This document shows, piece by piece, positions 17,359 through 26,419 of a stretch of DNA of 64,000 nt. Both the position numbers and the translations under genes were made by a program. The DNA lies in the NCBI GenBank assembly GCA_038131595.1, contig JAYPPR010000008.1:1302001-1366000 (forward strand), written 5' to 3'. The first letter of the stretch is position 1. Each line of letters opens with the position of its first letter. The notes under the pieces are model-generated. The model worked only from the letters and a program-made list of their open reading frames with translations. It was not told where the DNA came from and made no database searches. The DNA comes from UBA9926 sp038131595 (lineage in GTDB: Bacteria; Pseudomonadota; Gammaproteobacteria; Pseudomonadales; Azotimanducaceae).

Positions 17359-18561
17359 CTATTTCACAGCACCCTTGGTGATCAATGACTCAATGTCTTC
17401 TGCCTTGAGTCCGGCTTTCGCGAGGACGTCACGCGTGTGCTCCCCTTGGTCTGGAGCCGGGCCCCTTACTTCGATGTCTGCGCCCTTTACTTCAAAGGGT
17501 GCAGAGACAACCTCCATCGCGCCACCCCGTTCGTGTACCAGCACGGAAAAAGCGCCTCGTTCTCGAAGCGCCGGATCCTCAATGACCTCTGGCAGCAGGG
17601 CGACCGGCTCCCAGATCAAACCGGACTGATCGAGTCGAGGTCGCCAGGCCTCAAGGTCATCTTCCGCAAATGCCCGTTGTATTTCAGGTACGATGCTGGG
17701 TCCGTGCTCAGCCATGCCAGGTAAGGTTGCAAATCGCGGGTCAACTGCCCAGTCAGGGCGATTCATCAGTTCGCAAAACGCCCCCCAGTAGGGGAGTGCC
17801 ATGGGCATGATCAACGCGATGTGACGTCCGTCTCGTGTTTCATAGTAATTCCAAATGGGGTTGGCTGGATGGGTATGGCTGGTTTTCTCAGGCTGTGCTC
17901 GCTCAAAGAGTGCATTGGTAACGTCGCTCGCCATCGCCCAAATGCCGGTGCGCTGCAGCGTGACCTCAACCTCCTGGAATTCACCAGTCAGGTCTCTCAC
18001 TCGGAGCGCTGCGAGAATGGCCGACAATAAGTTGAGTCCGGTGATGCGGTCGCCGTATCCGCCCCTCGAGATCAGTGGGCCGTCATCGCGATCCCCGAAA
18101 GCAGACATGGCTCCAGACCTTGCCCAAAAAGCCGTTTGATCGAAAGCTTGGCGATCGCTGTCTGGGCCATCGGTGCCATAGCCAGAGAGGACGGCGTAAA
18201 TGGCCTTCGGCGCGAGCTGCTGAATGTCGCTCGCGAGCAGGCCATAGCGAGCGAGCCTTGGCTGAGTGAGGTTGGTTAGAAAAATATCGGTTTGTTCGAT
18301 CAGCGTGCGAAGCGCCTCGCGACCCGCTTCATCTTCAAGATTGATGCAAATGCCTTGCTTGCCGCGGTTATCGAATTGGAAGCAAGGATGAACAAAGTCC
18401 TCTCCTAACATCGCGGTGTAGAGATTGCGGTAGGTATCGCCACTCGGCGGCTCAACCTTGATCACTTCAGCGCCCATATCCGCCATGAGCGCGGCGCAGC
18501 TCGGTGCGGCAAGCCAGCTGGCCACCTCCAATACTTTGATGCCTTCAAGCGGTGCGACCAT
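17359..18561 (-). CDS. CaiB/BaiF-type (class III) CoA-transferase
   Basis: 400 residues. GIKVLEVASWLAAPSCAALM at ~7-26 then GAEVIKVEPP; the catalytic Asp is D141 in AFDQTAFWARSG. Carries the full family length to the C-terminal GLKAEDIESLITKGAVK. ATG at 18561, 41 bp after the amidohydrolase stop and 71 bp before the serine hydrolase start, so part of one transcript. Together with the acyl-CoA ligase of the same operon it gives two CoA-activation routes, perhaps for two different acids of one pathway. Confidence 0.92.
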   Translation of the reverse strand: MVAPLEGIKVLEVASWLAAPSCAALMADMGAEVIKVEPPSGDTYRNLYTAMLGEDFVHPCFQFDNRGKQGICINLEDEAGREALRTLIEQTDIFLTNLTQPRLARYGLLASDIQQLAPKAIYAVLSGYGTDGPDSDRQAFDQTAFWARSGAMSAFGDRDDGPLISRGGYGDRITGLNLLSAILAALRVRDLTGEFQEVEVTLQRTGIWAMASDVTNALFERAQPEKTSHTHPANPIWNYYETRDGRHIALIMPMALPYWGAFCELMNRPDWAVDPRFATLPGMAEHGPSIVPEIQRAFAEDDLEAWRPRLDQSGLIWEPVALLPEVIEDPALRERGAFSVLVHERGGAMEVVSAPFEVKGADIEVRGPAPDQGEHTRDVLAKAGLKAEDIESLITKGAVK

Positions 18562-18602
18562 AATTGATTTCCTCTAGCGTGAAATGGTGAGAATGACGGT
18601 GC

Positions 18603-20066
18603 TTATTCGGCGTCGCTGAGTATCTCTCGGTCGAACGTCGCCTCGCCATGGCACCAGGTCATGCGCACGTCCTCACTATTCAGCCGGTCTCTGGCCTCGG
18701 ACCAGGGGCGAGTGAGCAGCACGAGGTCAGCAGGCTCGCCAACGTCGAGGCGCCTTACTGTAAACGGTGATGAAAAATGACCCAGATAGCCCTCGAGGGC
18801 TGTCTCGGGTGAGACACATTCTTCGGTGTTGATGAATTGCCCGGAACGGGTTTGCCGCGTCACCGCCGCTCGCATCGATCGCCACGGGTCAACGTCACCA
18901 AACGGTGCATCTGAGCCCAGTGCCACTCGAAGCCCCAGGGCTTTTAGCGTCTGAAATCGGTAAAGACTTGAATGCGTTTCGCTTGGAACATCGGTGAGAT
19001 ATTGATCCCCTCGGTCGAGAATGAAGTGAGGTTGAGTGACGATGCCTGGATCAAGGTCCACTAGCCATGACTCAAGATCGGGTTCAATGACCGAACCATG
19101 CTCGATGCGATCGCCCGGGTGAATGCCTGCTGCTTCTAGCATGGAGAGTGCAAACACCAATTCCGTGCGAGTCACACAGTGAATGGCAACAGGCAAATTG
19201 AGCGCATGGGCTCGCCTAACGTGTTCGGTCGACGCTTGAAGATCCGGTAGCGCGTGTTCGTGGAGATGGAATTTCACACCACCGGTTTCCAGCCAGTGCG
19301 TTGGTGCGTGCTTGTGAAGGTCGATGGTGCCCGACAGACAGAGTTTCTGACGGAGTTGCCCGTTTGCTTGTAGCTGCCCGAACCAATCAAATTCCTGCAT
19401 GCCATTGCTTGGAGTCATGTCGTGCAGCCCGGTCACGCCTAGCTTTGACAGTTCCTTGCTCACCTCGGACACGGCTTGGCTATCGACGGTGGCGTCTGCA
19501 AGCATCCGCAAGCGCTCGCCGAGTGCGCGATCTTGATCGAACAAGCGGCCCTCAGCCGTGATCTCCAATTCGGGGTAACGGTCAGAATCGGTGCCGACCG
19601 GTGCAGGCAGCCCGCTCAATTGCGATATCGCGAGCGAGTTAAACGTCCACAGCCGTCCGGATCGATGTTGAATTCGAATCGGCCGGTTGGGTTCGATGGA
19701 ATCAAGTACATCCCGGGTGAGGGTTCCCGCTACTGAGTCGTGATACCCGATTCCGCGGATCCAGCCATCACCCTTGGCGTTGCTGAGGATGAAGGCGAGT
19801 TCGCCGTAGGAATTGACAGCAGGAGGCCCGCAGTCAATGGAGCGCCGGGCGGCGGCTAGGGCGCGAAGGTGAATGTGATGATCGATGAGGCCGGGTAGAA
19901 GGCAAGCGCCTTGGCCGTCAACCACTCGCTCATCGGGCGCTGGGCTGAGCCTGCCCCTTTCTGTGATCAGTCCGCCAGCAATCCTTAAGTCTGAGGGCTC
20001 GGTCTCGGGATAGCAGGCGGCCTCTTTGATCAGCCAGCGCGGAGAGGGTGCAGGCGTTAGAACCAC
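18603..20066 (-). CDS. Metal-dependent amidohydrolase (amidohydrolase 3, YtcJ-like)
   Basis: 487 residues. Metal-binding features of the amidohydrolase superfamily are in order: H64-x-H66 (LIDHHIHL), the middle-region GLHDM, LPVAIHCVT, DRIEHGSV, and the final Asp in ALGSDAPFGDVDPW. Expected to hydrolyse a C-N or C-O bond, typically in a cyclic or N-acyl substrate; cytoplasmic, no signal peptide. The GTG start at 20066 overlaps the stop of the upstream ligase by 10 bp, with CAGGGA as ribosome site inside that gene, so the two are translationally coupled and probably act on the same compound. Confidence 0.9.
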   Translation of the reverse strand: MVLTPAPSPRWLIKEAACYPETEPSDLRIAGGLITERGRLSPAPDERVVDGQGACLLPGLIDHHIHLRALAAARRSIDCGPPAVNSYGELAFILSNAKGDGWIRGIGYHDSVAGTLTRDVLDSIEPNRPIRIQHRSGRLWTFNSLAISQLSGLPAPVGTDSDRYPELEITAEGRLFDQDRALGERLRMLADATVDSQAVSEVSKELSKLGVTGLHDMTPSNGMQEFDWFGQLQANGQLRQKLCLSGTIDLHKHAPTHWLETGGVKFHLHEHALPDLQASTEHVRRAHALNLPVAIHCVTRTELVFALSMLEAAGIHPGDRIEHGSVIEPDLESWLVDLDPGIVTQPHFILDRGDQYLTDVPSETHSSLYRFQTLKALGLRVALGSDAPFGDVDPWRSMRAAVTRQTRSGQFINTEECVSPETALEGYLGHFSSPFTVRRLDVGEPADLVLLTRPWSEARDRLNSEDVRMTWCHGEATFDREILSDAE

Positions 20067-21526
20067 TCCCTGACGACTCTTCTGAGCAACTTGCCTGTTT
20101 CGTTGTAGGGCAATTCATCAACGAAACGAATAGCCTCGGGTACCCTCGAAGATCGTAAGCTCGAGCGAATGAAGTCTTGAATCGCCGCTTCGGTCACTGG
20201 CGTTTTCATGACCAGTGCTAGGGCAACCGCTTCTCCCCACTCCTCGGACGCCATACCAACGGCGGCCGCGTCTACGACATCGTCCCGGTCCAGTAGCAGG
20301 TCTTCGATTTCCCCGGGGGAGATGTTTTCTCCGCCGCGGACAATCACGTCGTCTGCCCGTCCAGAGAGGAAAAGATAGCCACCGTCGTCAAGATAACCCG
20401 CATCCCGCGTAGGGAACCAACCCTCGCTGTCCAGCACGCTTCGACCGTCGTACTCACCGGAAACCTGAGGTCCGCGTACGTAGATTTCCCCAGGAGTACC
20501 GGCTGAGACTGCCTGGCCATCCTCGTCTCGTATTTCGAGTTCGATGCTAGGCAGCGCCTTGCCCACTGAACCGAGTCTCTGCCGCAAGTTAGTATCGGAG
20601 ATGGCCTCGCGGTGATCATTCGGGTCAAGCAAGGTAATCGTTGAGCTGGTTTCGGTGAGCCCGTAAGCATTGGTGAAGTTCACGTCAGGCAGAAGCTTCA
20701 GCGCTCGCTCGATGACTGGAACGGGCATCTTGCCACCGCCATAAGCAATCGCTGCCAATTGAGGGAAGGCGGCCTGGGCATCGTCTTGCTCATCGAGCAC
20801 GTCGATGATGCGAGTCAGCATCGTGGGAACGACAAAAGCGTTTGTGACCCCCTCGTCTTTGCATAACCTGACCCAGGTCTCAGCGTCGAAGTTAGCGAGT
20901 TGTACCTGCCGGCGACACGCATAAATCGAGCTCATCACCGCTGAAATGCCCGCGATGTGGTAGGGCGGCACCGATACCAGCGTCGCTTCCTCCGGCATGG
21001 CACCCATGAACTCAACCGAACCCAAAATATAGGACACGAGATGCTCATGCCTCAGCAGCGCTGCTTTGGGCGTTCCAGTGGTGCCGCTTGTGAAGAGCTG
21101 CACCGCAACCGCACTTGGATCTTCATGCCAGGTCTCGATGCTAGGGCCGTCTGCCATAGCCGCGCGAAGAAACGCTTCTCGGCTCATGTGAGTCTTAACA
21201 TCAAACTGACAATCAGCGCTCTCTGTGATGAGGAACGCAGGCTCGATCCGTTCAATCAGCGCTGAAAGTTGATCATCGGTCAGGCGATAATTCAGAGGAA
21301 CATAAGGCAAACCGGCCATGGCGGCGCCCATCAACGCAATTGGTGCAGCCGGGCTTGAAGTATCAAGCACAGAGACAAAGCGGCAACCACTTTCACTGAA
21401 GGTTTGTGCGGCTCGACTCGCCGCGTCAAACAGCGTTTGGTAGTCGTAATGCTCGCCTTCAAACGTGATTGCAGTCCGATCTGGGCAGGCCTCCGCGGCC
21501 ATCTGTAACAGCAGTGCAATATTCAT
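20057..21526 (-). CDS. AMP-dependent acyl-CoA synthetase/ligase
   Basis: 489 residues. TSGTTGTPKAA at ~146-156, NAYGLTETSS near 280, and the hinge and motif-8 region GWFPTRDAGYLDDGGYLFLS followed by GRADDVIVRGGENI; the C-terminal NETGKLLRR has the catalytic Lys. Slightly shorter than typical fatty-acyl ligases and closer in size to aromatic or small-acid ligases. ATG at 21526, only 3 bp after the stop of the small gene before it, with no strong ribosome site, so coupled translation is likely. It overlaps the next gene by 10 bp. Confidence 0.93.
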   Translation of the reverse strand: MNIALLLQMAAEACPDRTAITFEGEHYDYQTLFDAASRAAQTFSESGCRFVSVLDTSSPAAPIALMGAAMAGLPYVPLNYRLTDDQLSALIERIEPAFLITESADCQFDVKTHMSREAFLRAAMADGPSIETWHEDPSAVAVQLFTSGTTGTPKAALLRHEHLVSYILGSVEFMGAMPEEATLVSVPPYHIAGISAVMSSIYACRRQVQLANFDAETWVRLCKDEGVTNAFVVPTMLTRIIDVLDEQDDAQAAFPQLAAIAYGGGKMPVPVIERALKLLPDVNFTNAYGLTETSSTITLLDPNDHREAISDTNLRQRLGSVGKALPSIELEIRDEDGQAVSAGTPGEIYVRGPQVSGEYDGRSVLDSEGWFPTRDAGYLDDGGYLFLSGRADDVIVRGGENISPGEIEDLLLDRDDVVDAAAVGMASEEWGEAVALALVMKTPVTEAAIQDFIRSSLRSSRVPEAIRFVDELPYNETGKLLRRVVREWF

Positions 21527-21529
21527 TGG

Positions 21530-21823
21530 TTAATCGGACGAGGGCAGTTTTTTCGTGTCTTTGGTCATCAGCTCTTCGCCATTGCAGTAGAGCGAGCCGT
21601 CGCCACTTTTCACGCACAGCAGCTCAATAGAATCGGCTTGGTTGACATAGCGTTTGCCGATGAGGCAGCCGTGCATTTGTGCATCATCGCCTGCGGATTT
21701 TTCTGAGACGTCGGTCGCCATGACGGCGCCGCCGCAGGTGACCTCGTCGTCAGCTCCTGCCTTAATGACCATGACCTCGGCGTCACAAACGGCGCTCTTT
21801 AGCCGGCTTCCTGGTTTTAACAT
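21530..21823 (-). CDS. Small conserved hypothetical protein, first gene of the operon
   Basis: 97 residues with MLKPGSRLKSAVCDAEVMVI, a central CGG, and a C-terminal KLPSSD. Four or more Cys (AVCDAE, VTCGGA, HGCLIG, LLCVKS, YCNGEE) could bind a metal or form disulfides. I recall similar small proteins next to acyl-CoA ligases in actinobacteria, but this is from memory and function is unknown. ATG at 21823 with GGGAGGAAAGGG, the strongest ribosome site of the operon. The operon promoter should lie in the 455-bp gap upstream. Confidence 0.8.
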   Translation of the reverse strand: MLKPGSRLKSAVCDAEVMVIKAGADDEVTCGGAVMATDVSEKSAGDDAQMHGCLIGKRYVNQADSIELLCVKSGDGSLYCNGEELMTKDTKKLPSSD

Positions 21824-22278
21824 CCCTTTCCTCCCAGATTTGGTGTCATTGCGTAAGCCCCGAGTATAAGCGCGTCTGTTGAGGTTTGTCTCCCGTCAGT
21901 GAGATAGATGATTAATCGAAGCGTGGTCCGGTCACTGCCCTCTTGCCCTCTTTACAGCCCTCATTACAGCATGGGTTCTCGGGTGGTCATCTGCCTGCTG
22001 CTCGCGCGCTCATTCTCAATTCTTGGGTAGAAGGCCACCGCGTACATTGCTTGATTTGGAAGTGCGCTTGGCGCTCAAAAACCAAGCATTCTGGGCCATC
22101 ACCAATGTGGACCAAAGCGCGAGAGCTGGGGAGAGCAAGGGGAAGCGCTTGAGCGGCGGATACGCTATCGTCGGCAGTGCGTTCGGCGGCAAGCGAGTGG
22201 CGGCAAGATGGACCACGCGGCCTTTTGTGGGATTCGAGCGTCGTGAGCCCGGTCTCTTTTGTGAACCAGCGGAAGACT
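21824..22278. other. Divergent intergenic region (455 bp)
   Basis: Lies between the minus-strand operon start (21823) and the plus-strand Rossmann-like gene (22279). It should carry both promoters, but I see no convincing -35/-10 pair, operator or gene. Confidence 0.5.
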
Positions 22279-23680
22279 ATGACAAAACGAGTAATCATCA
22301 GTGGCGGACAGTCAGCATCATCGATGATGCATGAGCTCCTGGGTTCAGCAGTGGATGCGCATCCAGCAGCGTTTAAGGGGTTCCAACTACCAAACGCCAA
22401 GGCGTTCCGCTCTTCTTATCAAAACCATCTGCCAGTGTTTGAGCAGTATCGCCTGAGCGCTGATGAGCGTATTCAGATAGCCGGTACGCTCATTAGTGGT
22501 CTTCAGGGCAAGCTCGTCGTTGCTGACGAATCGAGCGAGGTGTCGCTCAGCGACCATCTTGCAGTGCCAGCCGTTAAGCCCGTGCTGTCCATGGCAAAGG
22601 CAACACCGTTTTCCCCTTGGACCCCCTCACTGCCCTACGGAGGTCGGCATTGGCAGGGGAGTGACATAGAGGCATTAATCGATGATTTATTGGCGCGGCA
22701 CTGGTTGTCGGGTGAGGCCGCGCGCTCTTTGCGCGCGGTCGCTAGCTCCTCTATCGACGCGGGTGTCGATCTTCGAGGCCACCGCATTGCTGTGATCGGC
22801 GCCTCCGCCGAAATGGCGCCCACCGCTTATTGGCTTAAAGCTGGCGCAGATGTGCTGTGGATCGATAAAGTAGCGCCGCCTCTGGATTGGCAAACGGGTC
22901 ATTTCCCTGGTCGGCTTTATTGGCCTACTCAGCCGATTGACTTGTTGACTGAGCCCGAGTCCGCATTGGCAGCGCTGATGGCCTTTGCTGATTCCGGTCC
23001 AATGCACCTTGGGCTATATGCATACGCACCAGGCGCGATGCGAGAGGTCTTGTTGACGGGTGTCATGAACGCGATTGTCGATGCCTTGCCGGCTGAGGCG
23101 GTCCAAACAGTGAGCATGCTGTTGTCGCCAACAACGCCCACAGCGCTCGAATCCGATGATCAAGGTTGCCAGCCAAGACTGGTGGTCAAAGCGGCCCGCT
23201 TGGGTCAGTGGGCTGCGCGCACTTGGCCAGCTGAGGCCCCCGCGATACTTGAATCACGCGTGTCCTCTTTCTGATTCCGTCGTCGCGATTCAAGGGGCAA
23301 GCTATCAGGCGGCTCAGTACTTCGGTAAAACGATGATGGCCGAAGTCTGGCAATCCAAAGCGCGGTTTCGGGTATCGCTTGTGACGGCTCCGATCACGCA
23401 AACAAGATCCCTCGAACACCCGATTTTTGCGGCCGCTTTCCAGGGCGCGAAAGCGCTAGGGGTGGAGACCTTTGCGCCGAGTTTTTCGCAGCAAGCAGGG
23501 GCGATCATGGCAATGACCGATTGGTTCTCCGATGTGCCTACCAAGTTGCTCGCGCAGCGGTTGCATGGCGGTATCCACACGATGCCCTATCGATTGGAAT
23601 CGGCGTTGATCATGGCCGCCGTTATTGGGTTTGGCAGGCGTCCTCAGTTGTTGGCAGGGCTCCTTGGGTCGAAATCTTAG
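22279..23680 (+). pseudogene. Rossmann-like protein of unknown function, split by a frame break
   Basis: Two overlapping frames read as one protein of ~465 residues. The first part (22279 to a TGA ending at 23274) has GHRIAVIGASAEMAPTAYWL near residue 175, a dinucleotide-binding-like beta-alpha turn, and then GADVLWIDK. The second part resumes one base later in phase around SDSVVAIQGASYQAAQYFGK and runs to 23680. One extra base, most simply in the C5 run at 23237-23241 or near the first stop, explains the break. ATG at 22279 has GCGGAAG upstream. I do not recognise the family; the oxidoreductase-like turn suggests NAD(P) or FAD binding. It may be a real pseudogene or a sequence error. Confidence 0.65.
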
Positions 23681-24073
23681 TTTTCGACCGCTCCCTTACG
23701 CGTCCAGTGAGAACAGGTACAGTTGTTGGCGGTAACCGGCGTTCGAGTGACCGTCCTGTTGCGGTTGATTGCTCGGTCCAATCAGTTCTGTTCTTTTGCG
23801 CAAACCCTTTCGTGTAGTCACGCGCCATCGATATAGCTGAAAGAGAGGCGCAGCTGGTGGAAGGGCAGCACGCCTGCGAAAGTGCTAGTTGTAAAATTAA
23901 TGTAATCCATTAACAATTGAGGAGGGAGTTAGCGATTAGCGAATTAGCCCAACGGCGTAAGGAGTAACCCGGCTTGCTTGGAAGCGGTCTGCCCAAGCGA
24001 GGCCCGCAAAGAAAATTCCGGTGAGGCCTGTCGGACATTACTGAGAAACCGGTGAGAACACGGAGTAACACGA
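23681..24073. other. Intergenic region with AT-rich inverted repeat
   Basis: 393 bp without a gene. At 23897-23913 the perfect arms TTAATG and CATTAA flank TAATC within a locally AT-rich patch, a possible operator or promoter element for the hydrolase at 24074. Two similar segments (CCGGTGAG) occur at ~24016 and ~24049. No further structure is clear. Confidence 0.35.
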
Positions 24074-25147
24074 ATGAAGATACTAAGAACCCCCGATGAT
24101 TGTTTTGCGAATCTGAAGGACTACCCCTTTGACCCGTGTTACACCACGATTCAAACCCAGGATGGCTCCGATCTTCGTATTCACCACATCGACGAGGGAC
24201 CAAGAGATGGCCCTATTTTGCTTGCCATGCACGGTCAGCCGGTCTGGAGCTACCTCTACGCAAAGATGATTCCGTTTCTGACGGAAGCGGGCGTCCGCGT
24301 GATCGCCCCCGACTTACCGGGGTACGGGAAATCGGATAAGCCAGCCGCAAGAGAGGATTACAGCTACCAGAACCAGGTTGATTGGATGGTGGACTGGTTG
24401 ATCGCGAATGATTTCAAAGAACTTACATTTTTCGGTCAAGACTGGGGCGGATTGATTGGCTTAAGGATGGTTGCTCGAGAGCCCGATCGATTTATCGGTG
24501 TCTCCATGGGTAACACAGGGCTTCCCTATAACCCTGATGTGAGTCAAGACGTGATTGATGAGGTCAAACGGTTTATGGCGAGCGACGAGCGGCTCACCGT
24601 ATTCACCATGTCCAAACAGATCCGGAAGATGGATAAGGGTTCAGCACCCGCGTTGAGTTTCATGTATTGGCAGAAATTCTGTTGGGATACCGAAGATCTG
24701 CCGATTGGGTTTGTCGCCTCGCAGCAAATGGAATCAGTAAGCCTGTTCCGCACATTGCTGAATTACCTGTTTGTGAAAATGGGCAAAAGCAGTTCGTCTC
24801 CGTTTCGCACGGCCGTAGCGAAAGCGTTCGATGCGCCGTTTCCCACGAATGATTTCAAAATGGGGACCAGAGCGATGCCGAGTCACGTGCCGACGCTTCC
24901 TGACGCGTCTTTAGAGGCCCAGCGAGAGGCGAGAGCCGTCTTCGCGGAATGGAACAAACCCTTCCTCAGCGTCTTCGCGGGGGATGATCCCGTCACTAAC
25001 GGTATCGAGCGGGATGTACTCGCCATGTGCCCGGTGGCTAAGAGCGCGCCTCACATCGGCGGAGGTCACTTCTACCAATGGCGCAGGCCTGAAGCGCTCT
25101 CGCAAATATTGATTGATTTTGTAAACAGTAATCACGCGTCGTCTTAA
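24074..25147 (+). CDS. Haloalkane-dehalogenase-like alpha/beta hydrolase
   Basis: 357 residues. The HGQPVWSYLYAKMIP segment (~53-67) matches the HGxPxWSYLYRKMIP start of type I haloalkane dehalogenases, and GQDWGGLIGLR puts the nucleophile at Asp123 followed by the halide-contact Trp. The base is His near 332 in GGGHFYQW. It differs in HGQP instead of HGEP/HGNP and in a ~40-residue longer cap region (about 225-270). Could be a dehalogenase, an epoxide hydrolase relative or another hydrolase; Asp-Trp favours the first. ATG at 24074 with ACGGAG upstream. No transporter or halo-acid enzyme next to it. Confidence 0.85.
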   Translation: MKILRTPDDCFANLKDYPFDPCYTTIQTQDGSDLRIHHIDEGPRDGPILLAMHGQPVWSYLYAKMIPFLTEAGVRVIAPDLPGYGKSDKPAAREDYSYQNQVDWMVDWLIANDFKELTFFGQDWGGLIGLRMVAREPDRFIGVSMGNTGLPYNPDVSQDVIDEVKRFMASDERLTVFTMSKQIRKMDKGSAPALSFMYWQKFCWDTEDLPIGFVASQQMESVSLFRTLLNYLFVKMGKSSSSPFRTAVAKAFDAPFPTNDFKMGTRAMPSHVPTLPDASLEAQREARAVFAEWNKPFLSVFAGDDPVTNGIERDVLAMCPVAKSAPHIGGGHFYQWRRPEALSQILIDFVNSNHASS

Positions 25148-25437
25148 ATTGCTGCTAATTATTTGCGCCCAGAAGGTGTTTACTCATTGAGGGAATGCCA
25201 CCCTGGTGCGCTGTTGGTGAGACCTGGAAAAAGATCGTCTGATCAGTGCAGTAGGCCGCTCAAGTGATGTCTCCTTCGCAGCAGCGGTACCGTTCATTGG
25301 CCACTCGGTGGATGCGTTACCCATTCCAATCCGCTCGATGGGTTTTAAGTGATCGCGCTTGACGATAGTAGGCGCCTTAGCCAAAGTCGATGGATCCAAA
25401 CAAGCCTGTAAGAACGCGCGGGGATAAGGAGGCAGAC

Positions 25438-26301
25438 ATGGGCTACCGGTTAGCGAATATCGATGGGCGAGCGGCATTCATTGATGGTGATGACTTCTAT
25501 GATGTAGCGCGGTTGTCTGAGGGTCGCCTCTCCAGTGAACCTTTGGCAGCGCTGCGTGAAGCGAAGCAGTTGGCGGCCCTAGCAGACCGGCTCGATGCTG
25601 AAACACCAGATGGTCAGTGGCGTGACCGATTAGTAGGCCCGCCTATCCCCAATCCTCAGAAGGTGTTCGGCGTAGGCCTTAACTATCTCTCCCATGCGGA
25701 TGAATCCTCGATGGAGCCGCCAGAGAATCCGCTGATCTTCACCAAGTTTCCATCGTGTCTCGTTGGTGCTTATCACGAGGTCCAGTTGAGAAGCGACGGG
25801 TGCGACTACGAAGGCGAGCTGGTGGTGGTGATCGGCGAGCCCGGCAAAGATATCGATCGTGCCGATGCCTGGTCCCACGTAGCGGGGTTGATGATTGGTC
25901 AGGATATCTCTGATCGACCCGCCCAATTCTCAGCCAAGCCGCCCCATTTTGATCTTGGCAAGTCGTTCGACACTTTCGGTCCGTGCGGGCCGTACATGGT
26001 GTCTATTGATAGCTTTGCTGACCCTGCCGATCTCAGTATTGAAACTTGGATCAATGACGAACAAAGGCAAAAAGATCGCACCACCAGTCTCTTGTTCGAT
26101 GTGCCGTATCTGATTGCTTACCTGTCAGGGATTACCCGCTTAGAGACCGGGGATCTTATTTTTACAGGTACGCCAGAGGGTGTTGGTGCGGCGTCAAAGC
26201 GGTTTCTCAAAAACGGCGACGTCATCACCACCAAAATAGAGCACCTCGGTGAGATGGTGAACCGTTGCGTACGTGTCACGGATCAGCCTCGGCTCAAGTA
26301 G
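25438..26301 (+). CDS. Fumarylacetoacetate hydrolase (FAH) family protein
   Basis: 287 residues. GVGLNYLSHADE (~78-89), CDYEGELVVVIG (~122-133) with the metal-binding Glu pair, GQDISDR, and LETGDLIFTGTPEGVG near 225-240 are FAH-family marks. Members hydrolyse or hydrate C-C and keto-enol substrates, e.g. at the end of aromatic meta-cleavage or as oxaloacetate decarboxylase-like enzymes. ATG at 25438 with AAGGAGG; an upstream in-frame ATG at 25390 lacks one. Preceded by a 290-bp gap without a gene. Pathway role inferred only from the surrounding catabolic genes. Confidence 0.92.
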   Translation: MGYRLANIDGRAAFIDGDDFYDVARLSEGRLSSEPLAALREAKQLAALADRLDAETPDGQWRDRLVGPPIPNPQKVFGVGLNYLSHADESSMEPPENPLIFTKFPSCLVGAYHEVQLRSDGCDYEGELVVVIGEPGKDIDRADAWSHVAGLMIGQDISDRPAQFSAKPPHFDLGKSFDTFGPCGPYMVSIDSFADPADLSIETWINDEQRQKDRTTSLLFDVPYLIAYLSGITRLETGDLIFTGTPEGVGAASKRFLKNGDVITTKIEHLGEMVNRCVRVTDQPRLK

Positions 26302-26419
26302 CTGCTGGTCGATCTTACGGGTGAATGGGATGGGCACGGGGGCTAGTCCTTGGATGGAGCCCCACGCACCAACCGATGAGGCTCATCTCCCGTATGTATC
26401 CTCACCACTCACTGCCTAG

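Noticed and set aside
23262..23280. Programmed +1 frameshift at TTC TGA
   Set aside because: No Shine-Dalgarno-like stimulator and poor re-pairing after slippage; an extra base in C5 is simpler. Kept only as a remote option.
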